From positions 27,779,950 through 27,843,949 of the forward strand of contig NC_023749.2 in NCBI RefSeq assembly GCF_000499845.2: a stretch of DNA of 64,000 nucleotides, in the 5' to 3' direction. The translations under genes and the position numbers were made by a program. The notes below the pieces were generated by a model that made no database searches, was not told the origin of the DNA, and saw nothing but the letters and a program-made list of their open reading frames with translations. The first letter of the stretch is position 1; the number at the start of each line of letters is the position of its first letter. Positions 32,214 to 43,824 of this stretch are shown here, piece after piece. This stretch comes from Phaseolus vulgaris. Its lineage: Eukaryota > Streptophyta > Magnoliopsida > Fabales > Fabaceae.

Positions 32214-34453
32214 TTTGCAAATAAAAAACAGCAAACACACAAAAACAGCAAACAAGTTAAGAAACAAAATTAGCAAAAACAGTGAGCTTGGCAATGAAAT
32301 TGCCAAAGTGAATGGAGGCAGAAAAAAGAGGTCACTCTCAAAGAAATAATGTCCTTGCACCAATCTGATCTTGAGGCCTTGGAATCCTCAAATGAAAGAT
32401 GTCAAAGCAAGCACACCAATCTTAAAGGCAACCACCACAAAACCAATGAAACTGTTCCGTCTGGTTGACCGGGATGTCTTCGCGCGCGACCTCAACCGTC
32501 AGCTAGGGACTCCTTCCCACTGGTTGCCTGTGGATTCCTGCAAAAAAGAGGACAAAGGGGCGCCCTAGCGGCCGTGTGCACTCCGACGCTCAAGTCAGCC
32601 AGGAAGAAACACCAAAACTGTCCACCTACGTGTCTGAGCACCGCGTATGGCACTCTGAAGGTGGTAAAAGAACTGTGTATATGTGTGTGTGTGCTGTCTC
32701 CTTCAGGCAAAAATATTCTCCAGTCACTTGTGCGTAACCTTGAAGCACGAGCAAGCAACTAGAGAGTTCTCTGGTAAATTTGCCGAAAGTTCCAACCCTC
32801 TTTCCAACATTCTCCGCGCTATTTAAACTACCCAAGCATTTAAAGCGCCTTAAAGCGCTTTTAATCACAAACGTAACGCACTCATTAAAGCGTTTTAATT
32901 AGAAAACGTAGCGCATTTAAGTCGTTGCAACGCTTGGGAGCCATTATAGTACCTGAATGCTCGAAAGGGAAACTGTATTGAATGACTCTTAATTACCTGG
33001 CACCTGACTAAAGGGTGTTTCCATTCTGACATGGCTGTTGTACACGTGGAGGGCCTCACGACGCCGTGACCCCATCTGGGGGCGTTTCTGCCCATCTGGG
33101 GACGTTTCTACGTGTGAGTCCTCCTGCTTGGGAGTGCTAATGCGCTAGGGGTGACTTTTTGGGTGCCAACTCATGCCCCCAAGTATCTAGCCACTTACTT
33201 TGAGAGCGTATCTGCCTTCTTTTCGTACCCTGCACCCGCTTACCCTGGGCGTGACCTTCCTCTTGGGTCGTATCTATCCCGAAGGCGTCTCTGGGGTGGC
33301 AGGGGTACTTCACGAGTCAGGCTGCCCTACCTTGATGTTATCACTATGGCCTTGAAGCCACCTTTTCTTTCTCTTTATCACTTTCCCGAGATATCGGGAC
33401 CTGAGGCCTTCCCACGGTGCCGCTCCCTCCATGGTCTTTCCTACCCATGGGTATCGAGGAACCGCGCTGTGATTGCCTTGTTTCTACACTGTTTGATCTG
33501 GCGACGCCCTGGTTGGGCGACGCCTTCACCTAGGCGACGCCTTGCTTTGGCGACGCTTCCTCTCGGCGATGCTGGCACTTGGCGTCTCCACACCTAGGCG
33601 AAGCCTTGTGTTGACTTTGACTCTCAGCCGTTGACGTTGACCTTGACTTAGTCAACGCCCGGATACGGGACGGTACAGAAACAATAAAGACAAACAAGAA
33701 AAAGGTATAAGCAAGGAAAGGTAATTGCTAAAGGAAAAACTATGTGTAAGACAAACTCAAAGAGTAAGAATGAAAGACAATCAAGAAAATAAAGAACTCA
33801 ATGAGAAAAGTAGGCACACAAAAGAATACTTAAGGAAAAGCTCTAGAGTAGATGAAGAAAACAAAAAAATAAATTAGCTACTGGAAATTATTTTTTTTAT
33901 GCAAACAGTGCTTGATATTCACTGATTTAACTGGAACGATGTAGAGCGAACTGGATTATGAAATTTAAACCACAGAAACTTCAAGATGTTAACTCAATAA
34001 TGGAACTGGAATCAATTAAAAAAAGTAAGCCAATTAATTGAGATAAATTTTTTAAAATCGCTGCCAGATTACCGTATTCTTTTCGGCAGAATTGTACACT
34101 TTTTTTATTTTATTTATCATTTTTTGTGTACTTTGAATTTTTGAATGATTCTTTTTTCTATTCTTTTCTAACACTTTGAATATCACAAATCCAGAATTTC
34201 AGAATTTTCCAGTGAGTAAATCAATTGCAATAAGGAAAAACAGTAAGCACTTTTTTCAGAAACAGAGGAATCCTAATAGGAATAAAAAACAGAATTATGA
34301 ACTAGCAAATACATAATGGAAAATGATGTATTGGAACTTGTATAGGTCTAGAATACAAGTATGAACTCAATTCTAAAAAGAAAATGCACAAAGGATCAAT
34401 ATCAATTCAGAAAATTATATGACACCAAAGCAAGAAACAATCAAAGCAATAAA
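32214..34453 (-). other. Leader of the gag-only element, split by a solo LTR
   Basis: AT-rich non-coding sequence upstream of gag at 32214-32452 and 33683-34453. No LTR partner of 29902-30888 is recognisable in it, so the 5' end of this element is missing. The right edge abuts the LTR at 34459. Confidence 0.55.
32453..33677 (-). mobile_element. Solo LTR of the C family with GAAAC target-site duplication
   Basis: It runs TGTTCCGTCTGGTTGACC to GATACGGGACGGTACA, 1225 bp, the same length as the right LTR of C (54932-56156). GAAAC is present at 32448-32452 and 33678-33682. It sits within the leader of the gag-only element, so it inserted after that element. Confidence 0.95.
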
Positions 34454-34458
34454 AGTAC

Positions 34459-35277
34459 TGATCCTGCCTGTTGACCAGAACGTTGGAACCTGCCTCGTCA
34501 AAGGATCGACGTGTGCACCGCTTCAAACCTCCGTCCTTCTTCAAGATCCACCTCAAGAACCTGCAAAAGAACAGAGCGGCGCCGCTGCGGCCGATCGCAC
34601 TCCAACGCCCAAGTCAGTGACCGAACCACCAAATACTAAGAGCAAGAACACTCAAAAAATCTCAAGGAACCGTGCAATGTTCTCTTTCACAGTAAGCTCT
34701 AGAACTCGCAAGCGTAAAGAGTATAATCTGAACGTGCGTACCTTAGAAAGTTTGTTGAGAACTCTTATATACCTGGTCACTTTCTCTCTCCTGGCAGTTA
34801 CAGACCGGGACACGTGGCTCGCATCTAGTCGTACACGTGCCGTCATCTGGAGCCTCCTTGACTTGGGCGCTGCTTCTGACTCTCTTTTTGGCTAAGTTAT
34901 TTATGCATGGTACTGCCCAGTGCACAGCTAACTTGGGAGTGCAATCTCTACTGGAACTGGTGAGTTAGGGTGCCTTTGTACACCTTCCCTGTGGTCTCGC
35001 TGACCGCCTTCATAATCTGCACCACCTTTATCTCTGGCGATGTGCTTGCTCTGGCGATCTCCAATCATTTGGTCGCCTGAGTTTACATCTGGCGACTTCA
35101 TCTTTAACCCGGTGATCGCCGGTTTTGGTATGCTGGAGATCGGAACACGCCAACTTAATAACTGGCGACTCCACGAGCCCCCCGACTTCCTTCCCTTCTG
35201 CAAACCCAGCGCCTTGTCAACACGCCTACACTGTAGCTTGATGCCACGTCATCACTTCCGACTACCAGGGCGGTACA
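34459..35277 (-). mobile_element. 3' LTR of element B (A family)
   Basis: The reverse complement runs TGTACCGCCCTGG to GGCAGGATCA (819 bp) and resembles the LTR at 6209 and the solo LTR at 16181. The polypurine tract adjoins on the right (35278-35291), so the element body extends rightward on the minus strand. A TATA-like TATATAAG lies near 34764-34771. Confidence 0.9.
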
Positions 35278-35291
35278 CAAGCCCCCCAGTC
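35278..35291 (-). other. Polypurine tract of element B
   Basis: The minus strand reads GACTGGGGGGCTTG immediately before TGTACCGCCC, identical to the tract of element A. Confidence 0.85.
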
Positions 35292-35426
35292 TTAAGCGAA
35301 GACTTGTCCAGCGAAAAGACTGAAAGAGTCACGTCAACACCGAGCTACGTGGCACTGACGCAGAATTCCAAGCGGTTGTACTTTCTGCTTCTCTGACGCT
35401 CCACCAAACCCTTCACCCATCGCTCG

Positions 35427-35435
35427 ACACGTGGC
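35427..35435 (+). promoter_or_regulatory. G-box of the antisense gene (element B)
   Basis: ACACGTGGC lies in a 20-bp context shared with copy E. It is about 200 bp upstream of the 5'UTR intron donor. Confidence 0.5.
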
Positions 35436-35635
35436 TTCATCAACGGTTACCTTCAGTTACCGTTTGCGCTTCCCAAACCCATCTCGAAAAACCCTTAAAC
35501 CCATTTTCACTCCACTGTTCCATCACTTTTCTTCGTATCCTCAAACGCTCCAACTCCCTTCTGCAAAAAAGCTCTCAGCGTTCTTCAACATTCTGAATCA
35601 CCAGCATCCTTCATCGTCTTCCTGATCATCAAAAG

Positions 35636-35867
35636 GTACCTCATTTCCTTCTTCTGCTGGTTTTTCCTGCATTTTAACCGATTCGCATCATCCTGTAACT
35701 GTCTGGTGCATACGTTGTGGGTTGTTTTAGCGATTTCTCCTTCTTCGTAACTTAGGGCTCTGTCAACGTCACAACGAACCTACGTTCGTTCGTTTTTCAC
35801 CTTTCTTCCATGATCGAGTCAGCCTCTATGACCCCTGATCATTTTTCCTTTTCTTCTTCCTTTGCAG
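35636..35867 (+). other. Predicted 5'UTR intron of the antisense gene (element B)
   Basis: The donor CAAAAG|GTACCTC and acceptor CTTCCTTTGCAG delimit 232 bp. The ATG of exon 1 follows at 35876. Confidence 0.6.
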
Positions 35868-35875
35868 CTTCAACA

Positions 35876-36818
35876 ATGACTCGCTCAAAGATCACCCCAA
35901 ATCCTCCTCCTTCATCACGAAACCCCTCTTCACAAGCACACGACCCACCGCGAGTACGTGGCATTTCGTCTTCTCAGGCTGAGAGGCCTGCACCTTCCCA
36001 CCCCTACCTGGCCCAGGCTACTCCGCCTGTCACCGGAGGAGCCTCCGTCCCCCCACCAGACTTCAAAAAACTATACCCCTGGGCCAACTCGACCCTGTTG
36101 GGGGAAACATCTTCCGTGAACACTGCTGGGGCAGTTCTGCGATTGACGAAGGGGGATGAGCCTCACCAATCATTCCACAAGGAGCACGATGAGAAGATGA
36201 CAGTGCTACCTTGCCCCCCTGGCCTGCCAGTCTGTGCTGACGACAAGGCAAACACCGGTGGAGCCTTCTGTTTCGTCTACACAACCCTATTCAAGAAGGT
36301 GAAACTCAGGTTTCCCTTCACTCGCTTTGAGAGGGAGCTTCTCACCGAGCTCAACATCGCCGCCGCCCAGCTTCATCCCAACAGCTGGGCGTTCGTGCGA
36401 GCGTTCCAAGTCATGTGCGACCACCTGGGGTTGCCAGCATCTGTAGATGTATTCTTATTTCTCTTCGAAGCCAAGCACCCAGGAGACCGCCTGTGGGTAA
36501 GCTTGAATGGGATTGCTGGGAGATCAATCCTTTCCATCTTCCAGCAATCCTATAAAGACTGGAAGGGCAAATTTGTCCAGATACGCCCCAACGAGAAAGA
36601 CGCGTCGCTGCTCGACGGTTTCCCCTTGTATTGGGTAAACAAGGGGAACAAAGAGTCCAAAAGCTGCTTCAGGAGACCCAGAAGTCCTGATAGCATGGGC
36701 GCTTTGGACAGAGATCTCTATTTTTTCTGGAAGAGTGTGGCAGACGCCAACATCACCTTCCTCACCACCACACTTATCTGCTTCGAGTTCTTCGAGGACC
36801 AACTCGAAATTCGAATAG
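35876..36818 (+). CDS. Antisense gene of element B, coding exon 1 (intact)
   Basis: The start MTRSKITPNPPPSSRNPSSQ heads a ~65-residue disordered Pro/Ser/Ala leader. The folded region includes DFKKLYPWANSTLLGETSSV, HKEHDEKMTVLPCPP, LRFPFTRFERELLTELNIAA, AQLHPNSWAFVRAFQVMCDH, DRLWVSLNGIAGRSILSIFQ, WKGKFVQIRPNEKDASLLDG and FPLYWVNKGNKESK. It is open for 314 codons without a lesion. The family is the plant 'putative gypsy type transposon' domain (recognised, not searched). The exon ends ATAG|GTTAGA. A 178-bp phase-1 intron (36819-36996) with acceptor TCTATGCAG leads in frame to exon 2. It lies antisense to the element and is reached from the LTR side. DNA-binding or regulatory roles are possible but unproven. 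Confidence 0.85.
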
Positions 36819-36996
36819 GTTAGAACGTTTAAATTCTTGTTCTAATACTTATTCCTGTTAACTGTTTCTGGGCGTCTTGTGCGTTGCGCGCAAGGCTTTG
36901 GTTTTATTTTTCTGCACCCTTTATCTGCTTTGCTGCATATTGCCCTATGCATTTATTTTCTCTTTGAACTAACCCATGCATTTTTGCTCTATGCAG

Positions 36997-38504
36997 ATAA
37001 TATGTTGGGCCAGGGCAAGCTTACTGAACTAACGGCGCTCGCTCGAACCCACGGGTTGGCAACAGGTTCTCAAACAGTGCCAAACTCGGTGGTGGAGATC
37101 GCCGCCGCACAGGGCCGATCGCCACCCAAGGGCCCAGCTCCTTCCGATGTCCAACCCGCCGCCCAACGCAAGAAACTTGTCCTCAAAAGACCCAAGAGGA
37201 AAGCCCCCCAGGTAGTCCACGAGGAAGAGGAGGAAGACGACGAGGCCACTGAAGATGGCCTTGTTACGAAGAGGAAGAGGGTGGCACCTTCTTCACCATC
37301 TGCACCACCCTCTCTTCCAACATCAACACCGCCATCCACGCCTGTTCCACCTCCAACACAGCCATCTCCACCAGCTCCTGCCTCACCAGTCCAAGCAATC
37401 CCACTGGCAACTGCGCCACCTGCGGTTGGGGCCCCCGAGCCAAATTTCATGGAGGACCCCTTGAGCGCCTCCACGCCGTATGTATCAGCTAGAGGGGGTC
37501 CTCCTTCAACTGCCTCAGCCGCAGATGTTGCTCCAATCGGGGATGAGGTCGCCCATACCTCTCCAATTCTGATCACTGAATCCCCGACGTCGCCATCGCG
37601 TCAAGAAACACCTGCTGAACAACCAACTAAAGAAGGTGGCGGCGAGAGCCAACAACAGGCCCACCCGGTGCCTCTACAAGCAGCAAACCTCCCTCTTGAG
37701 GTCACGAGGATGTGGGAGCCTTTATCTGCCAAGCTGAAGACGATGGCAGAAGACATCCCCACCATCATAACTAGAGCTGTGGAGAGCTCCACCAGGAAGC
37801 TCCAGGATGACCTCTTCAACCTTAGAACTGAGAATAGCACCATGAGGGTTGAGGTGGAGAAGTTATCCTTCAATCTGACACTCGCGGAGATTGAACACTC
37901 CCGAGTACAAGATGCGATGAGCACCGAGCTCCGGTTGGCGCGCAAGGAGGCCACCGATCTTCGCCACAAGGTGCAGCTTCTGGCTTAAGAGAAGATTGAG
38001 CTGGAAAGCAAGATTGTGCCTTATCGCGTTAAGGTGGCTGACCTAGAAGCCTTGATAAAAACTGACGCCGCCAAGGTGAAGAAACTGGAGCAGAGGTCCG
38101 CTGATCGGGAGATCTTCCTGGGAAAGGTGGAAAAAGAAAGGGATGACACCATGGCGAAACTTGCTGAAGCCAACAAAGAGAAGGGGGAGATCGCTGCCGA
38201 ATTGGGCCAAGTGCAAGCAGAATCCAAGAAGGTTGCTGAAGACCTTCTCCAGGCTCAAGAAACCAACGAAAAACTCAAGAAGCAAGTCGAAGAGCTGGAG
38301 CAGCAGAATAAGAGGCTGAAGGAACAGACTGAAGGACTCCAGAAACAGATTGAAGAACTTAATCTGAGTTCTGCCCAAATTCTGGCTGCTGGATTCGAGG
38401 CTGCACGGGAACAGTTTGCATGCTTGTTCCCCGATCTGGATCTCAGCATGGTGTCCCTAAACAACGAGGTGGTGGATGGGAAGGTGGTTCCCGTCGAAGA
38501 CTGA
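36997..38504 (+). pseudogene. Antisense gene of element B, coding exon 2 (one nonsense codon)
   Basis: It opens DNMLGQGKLTELTALARTHG and continues with SQTVPNSVVEIAAAQGRSPP, a basic patch (RKKLVLKRPKRKAPQ), an acidic run (EEEEEDDE) and a Pro/Ser/Thr linker. A coiled coil from about residue 220 of the exon leads to the tail LDLSMVSLNNEVVDGKVVPV. A TAA at 37986-37988 stands where copies A and B' have CAA (Q), so the product would stop in the middle of the coiled coil; the frame then stays open to the TGA at 38502-38504. A likely poly(A) signal AATAAA follows at 38553-38558. The last ~575 bases of the exon are repeated 941 bp downstream. Confidence 0.8.
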
Positions 38505-39797
38505 TCAATTTCCCCTCATCCACCACCTTTATGCTTTTTCTTTGCATTTTGTAATAAACTTTCTTCTTTTTCTGTTTACGTACCTCGAACTGATATTTAC
38601 TTAATGAAATTGCCTTTGTATTTCTTCCTGTAACTTCTTTGCCTGCTTCAACTTCCCTTGCGCAATTTACTTCAGAGAAATAACTTAGTAATTTCGTAGG
38701 CACGATCTTATACTTAACTGTTTCGAACCATTTCAACTTCAAACAATAATCACTTTAACAACTCGTAATCTTAAGGCAATTAACCTTAGGGTAAAATTAC
38801 TCTTCAAGCAACGAACTTCAACTCAACTACCGGCTTAAAGCACTGCTTCACCCGATTGCGCAAGGGAAGTTCCGGTTGGCGCGCAAGGAGGCCACCGATC
38901 TTCGCCACAAGGTGCAGCTTCTGGCTTAAGAGAAGATTGAGCTGGAAAGCAAGATTGTGCCTTATCGCGTTAAGGTGGCTGACCTAGAAGCCTTGATAAA
39001 AACTGACGCCGCCAAGGTGAAGAAACTGGAGCAGAGGTCCGCTGATCGGGAGATCTTCCTGGGAAAGGTGGAAAAAGAAAGGGATGACACCATGGCGAAA
39101 CTTGCTGAAGCCAACAAAGAGAAGGGGGAGATCGCTGCCGAATTGGGCCAAGTGCAAGCAGAATCCAAGAAGGTTGCTGAAGACCTTCTCCAGGCTCAAG
39201 AAACCAACGAAAAACTCAAGAAGCAAGTCGAAGAGCTGGAGCAGCAGAATAAGAGGCTGAAGGAACAGACTGAAGGACTCCAGAAACAGATTGAAGAACT
39301 TAATCTGAGTTCTGCCCAAATTCTGGCTGCTGGATTCGAGGCTGCACGGGAACAGTTTGCATGCTTGTTCCCCGATCTGGATCTCAGCATGGTGTCCCTA
39401 AACAACGAGGTGGTGGATGGGAAGGTGGTTCCCGTCGAAGACTGATCAATTTCCCCTCATCCACCACCTTTATGCTTTTTCTTTGCATTTTGTAATAAAC
39501 TTTCTTCTTTTTCTGTTTACGTACCTCGAACTGATATTTACTTAATGAAATTGCCTTTGTATTTCTTCCTGTAACTTCTTTGCCTGCTTCAACTTCCCTT
39601 GCGCAATTTACTTCAGAGAAATAACTTAGTAATTTCGTAGGCACGATCTTATACTTAACTGTTTCGAACCATTTCAACTTCAAACAATAATCACTTTAAC
39701 AACTCGTAATCTTAAGGCAATTAACCTTAGGGTAAAATTACTCTTCAAGCAACGAACTTCAACTCAACTACCGGCTTAAAGCACTGCTTCACCCGAT
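37930..39797 (+). repeat. 941-bp-offset tandem duplication with an inverted 14-bp filler
   Basis: 37930-38856 and 38871-39797 read the same over 927 bp (identical translated frames, the same nonsense codon). The filler TGCGCAAGGGAAGT (38857-38870) is the exact reverse complement of 38651-38664 within the unit, and the match extends one base on either side. The copy contains the 3' coiled-coil half of the antisense gene plus its 3' flank. Confidence 0.9.
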
Positions 39798-40029
39798 CTG
39801 CTTCATTAAAACGGGTCTTTAACTTTCTCGGCACTGTTTGAACTTTTCCTGGTCGCCAAAGACTCTTGGCGATATCAGCTTCTTTCTGACTCCATACCTT
39901 GGCCATTGTTCTTTTATCTGGGAGTAGAGGCGCCTTTCGGATCCTCCTCTACCTTCCTGAACTTCAGAACAAAAGACCGGGTGGCTAGGCGTTCTCTGCG
40001 AACCTACCTCAACCACCTTCCAAACTTCG

Positions 40030-40345
40030 TCCACCCTGAACACCATACCTGAACTCGTTCGAGACGAGAAGGATTTGATCTTGCCTGAACTCGCTCATAG
40101 GCGAGAAGGTCTTTTAACTCACCTGAACTCACTCATAGGCGAGAAGGTCTTTTAACTCGCCTGAACTCGCTCATAGGCGAGAAGGTCTTTTAACTCGCCT
40201 GAACTCGCTCATTGGCGAGAAGGTCTTTTACTTGCCTCTACATTGCTCTGGGGATTACATCTTCTCGCCCCCAGAAACACTAAGGACTTTTCACTGGTGC
40301 CTCTACATTGCCCCAGGGGTTACATCTTCTCGCCCCCAGAAACAC
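40030..40345 (+). repeat. Short tandem repeats of the 3' internal region, element B
   Basis: Four or five ~38-bp units of the type CCTGAACTCGCTCATAGGCG, then two ~63-bp units ending in CTCGCCCCCAGAAACAC. They are the mirror image of the units at 44050-44330 in arm B'. The block is fused directly to integrase sequence at 40346. Confidence 0.75.
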
Positions 40346-41584
40346 CTTCGATCTTGTGTGCGGTGATCTGGGCCACTGGTTCTGCTTCGATCCACTTGGT
40401 GAAATACTCAATCGCCACCACCAAGTACTTCATTTGCCTGATCGCCAGCGGGAATGGTCCCAGAATGTCGATTCCCCAAGTATGAAACGGCCAAGGGCTG
40501 TAGATCGACTTCAACTCCTTGGGAGGCGCCTTGTGCCAATTGGCGTGCTGTTGGCATTGTTTGCAACACTGGGCATACTTATTGCAGTCTTCTCTCATCG
40601 ATGGCCTGCAGTAACCTGCACGGAGAGTCCTCGCGGCCAGAGCTCGACCCCCGACGTGGCTTCCGCATATACCTTCGTGGATCTCTGCCATGATTCTCGT
40701 GCACTTCTCGCCATGTACGCACTCCAGGAGTGGGTGAGTGAACCCAAACCTGTACAGATCGCCATCAATCAATGTGTACTTGCTAGAATTTTTCTTTACC
40801 TTCCTAGCCTCTGTCGGATCCAATGGGAGAAGGCCATCTGCCAGGCACCGCTTGTACTGTGTTATCCAGGTGTCTGGCTCGTGGATAGCGCAGACCTGTG
40901 TCATGTTCACCTTCTCTCCTCGACATGCTCTAATTCTCGGTGATCTCAACGTTTCTTGTGTCAAAGACCTGTGACTTCTTGCCGCTTTTTCCGTCGACCT
41001 GCTTATCTGAAGAACCAGGTGATCTGCTACAAATGCTCTCGGCGTCTTCAGAGTTTCTTGAATCACCGTCCTCTGTCTACCCCCCTTGCCTGAACTGGCG
41101 AGCTTAGCGAGCAAGTCAGCTCGGGCATTCTGCTCTCTGGGCACATGCACCACTTCAAAGGAGGGAAAGGAACTCTTCAATTCCTGCACATACTCCAAAT
41201 AAGCCGCCATTTGTGGATCTTTAGCCTGGAACTCGCCTGTTACTTGCCCTGTGACTAACAGCGAGTCACTCTAAGCCATTAGCACCCTGGCTCCCATCTC
41301 TTTTGCCAGCAAAATCCCGGCGATCAGCGCCTCATATTCTGCTTGATTGTTACTGGCTTTGAAGGCGAATCTCAAAGATTGTTCGATCAGCACGCCGTTG
41401 GGTCCTTCCAAAATGACTCCAGCACCGCTACCCTGCTGGTTCGACGATCCATCCACCGAGAGTACCCAACGGAAGTCGTCCCCTTCAACTCGTGTCGCCT
41501 CAGACGAGAGCTCGACCACGAAATCCGCAAAGATTTGCCCCTTGATCGGGCCTCGGGCTCACATTTAATATCAAACTCTGACAA
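40346..41584 (-). pseudogene. pol fragment of element B (RNase H to mid-integrase), left arm of the inverted pair
   Basis: Minus-strand RNase H (DGSSNQQGSGAGVILEGPNG, NARADLLAKLASS) is followed by the integrase zinc-binding region and core up to AQITAHKIEG. The rest of integrase and the post-pol box are deleted. The fragment is joined to tandem repeats at 40345. It has a 1-bp deletion near 41552 (frame lost at KCEPEARS, where others read YEPRGPIKG) that is shared with the right arm. A stop lies near 41273 (TTAGAGTGA context). Confidence 0.85.
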
Positions 41585-41631
41585 CCTGCACCAGGTTGCG
41601 CCACTATTTCCATAGCTTCACCATATGGAAA
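41585..41631. other. 47-bp spacer at the centre of the B/B' inverted repeat
   Basis: CTCTGACAA ends the left arm and TTGTCAGAG starts the right arm. The spacer itself is plus-strand pol text (RLRHYFHSFT) plus a small TTTCCAT...ATGGAAA dyad. It is about 90 bp shorter than the same stretch in intact pol. Confidence 0.85.
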
Positions 41632-43576
41632 TTGTCAGAGTTTGATATTAAATGTGAGCCCGAGGCCCGATCAAGGGGCAAATCTTTGCGGATTTCGTGG
41701 TCGAGCTCTCGTCTGAGGCGACACGAGTTGAAGGGGACGACTTCCGTTGGGTACTCTCGGTGGATGGATCGTCGAACCAGCAGGGTAGCGGTGCTGGAGT
41801 CATTTTGGAAGGACCCAACGGCGTGCTGATCGAACAATCTTTGAGATTTGCTTTCAAAGCCAACAACAATCAAGCAGAATATGAGGCGCTGATCGCCGGG
41901 ATTTTGCTGGCCAAAGAGATGGGAGCCAGGGTGTTAATGGCTAAGAGTGACTCGCTGCTAGTCACAGGGCAAGTAACAGGCGAGTTCCAGGCTAAAGATC
42001 CACAAATGGCGGCTTATTTGGAGTATGTGCAGGAATTGAAGAGTTCCTTTGCCTCCTTTGAAGTGGTGCATGTGCCCAGAGAGCAGAATGCCCGAGCTGA
42101 CTTACTGGCTAAGCTCGCCAGTTCAGGAAAGGGGGGTAGACAGAGGACGGTGATTCAAGAAACTCTGAAGACGCCGAGAGCATTTGTGGCAGATCACCTG
42201 GTTCTTCAGATAAGCAAGTCGACGGAGAAAGCAGCGAGAAGTCATAAGTCCCTGACGCAAGAAACTTTGAGATCGCCGAGAATTAGAGCATGTCGAGGAG
42301 AGAAGGTGAACGTGACGCAGGTCTGCGCTATCCATGAGCCAGACACCTGGATAACACAATACAAGCGATGCCTGGCAGATGGCCTTCTCCCACTGGATCC
42401 GACAGAGGCTAGGAAGGTAAAGAAAAATTCTAGCAAGTACACATTGATTGATGGCGATCTGTACAGGTTTGGGTTCACTCACCCACTCCTGGAATGCGTA
42501 CATGGCGAGAAGTGCACGAGAATCATGGCAGAGCTCCACGAAGGTATATGCAGAAGCCACGTCGGGGGTCGAGCTCTGGCCGCAAGGACTCTCTGTGCAG
42601 GTTACTACTGGCTATCGATGAGAGAAGACTGCAAGAAGTATGCCCAATGTTGCAAACAATGCCAACAGCACGCCGATTGGCACAAGGCGCCTCCCGAGGA
42701 GTTGAAGTCGATCTACAGCCCTTGGCCGTTTCATACTTGGGGAATCGACATTCTGGGACCATTCCCGCTGGCGATCAGGCAGATGAAGTACTTGGTGGTG
42801 GCGATTGAGTATTTCACCAAGTGGATCGAAGCAGAGCCAGTGGCCCAGATCACCGCACACAAGATCGAAGGTTTCCCGTGTGGAAGAATATTGTGTGCCG
42901 GTTTGGAGTGCCCAAGCGCCTGGTGTCAGACAATGGGACTCAGTTTGCAAGCCACTTGTTGAAGAAGCTGTGCGAAGGGGTGGGAATTCAACAAGTGTTT
43001 GCATCCGTCGAGCACCCTCAGACGAATGGCCAGGTGGAGTCAGCTAATCGGGTGTTGCTGAGAGGTTTGAAGAGAAGACTAGAGAAAGCCAAAGGAAGCT
43101 GGGCTGAGGAGGTACCCCGTATAGTCTGGGCGTACCACACCACCGAGCAGTCAGGAACCCATGAGACCCCGTTCAGCTTGGTCTATGGGTGTGATGCAAT
43201 GATTCCAGTAGAGATCCAGGAGAGCTCGCCGAGATTCCAGAATTTTGTAGAGGAAGACTCGAATGAGGAGAGAAGGCTGAACCTGGATCTACTGGATGAG
43301 GTCAGGGAAGAGGCGAGATTGAAGGCTGAAGCGGTGAAGAGAAGGATTGAACGAAGATACAACTCGAAGGTGATGCCAAGACAGTTTAGAGAAGGCGACC
43401 TGGTGATGAGGAAAGCCCACCAGTACGAGATGGAGAATAAACTGTCGCCCAAGTGGACGGGGCCGTTCAGAATAACCGAGGCGCTCGGGAACGGCGCCTA
43501 CCGCTTAGAGACATTGGAAGGAGGGGCGATTCCTCGCACTTGGAACGCCACGCACCTGAAGTTGTGTTACAGTTGA
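41632..43576 (+). pseudogene. pol fragment of element B' (RNase H and integrase), right arm
   Basis: Plus-strand copy of the left arm, but extending through the whole of integrase to the pol stop (TGA at 43574-43576). It shows RNase H motifs, the CKQCQQHADWHK zinc region, GIDILGPF, SDNGTQFAS-type text and GQVESANR. Lesions: the shared 1-bp deletion near 41660, and a 2-bp insertion near 42875 that splits the integrase core (GFP|CGRI, where others read GFVWKNI). The post-pol box follows at 43638-43692. Confidence 0.85.
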
Positions 43577-43637
43577 GAAGCCTTGTAAGTAAAGACAAAC
43601 ACGAGGTTATATTACAATGTCTCTGTTAAAACAGTTT

Positions 43638-43692
43638 GAAGGGGGCACTCTTTTTTCCCTAAGGAGGGTTTTTAATGAGGCCACCCAATAAA
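43638..43692 (+). promoter_or_regulatory. Post-pol box, element B'
   Basis: It is identical by eye to the box at 1748-1802, including AATAAA at 43687-43692. Confidence 0.5.
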
Positions 43693-43824
43693 GAGAAGTT
43701 TTCGAAGTACAAGTTGTTTAAGATTGCGTGCCTGTTGTTTTCAGAAAGTTTTGAAGAAAGACCTTGTCACTTGTATGTGGCTTAAGGCAAGTTAAAGATA
43801 TATTGCATGCTTTCTAAAGAGTTT

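Noticed and set aside
41517..41700. Palindrome as a pure sequencing hairpin artefact
   Set aside because: The two arms differ by many substitutions, separate deletions and a 47-bp non-symmetric spacer, which a read-back artefact would not create. An assembly join cannot be fully excluded.
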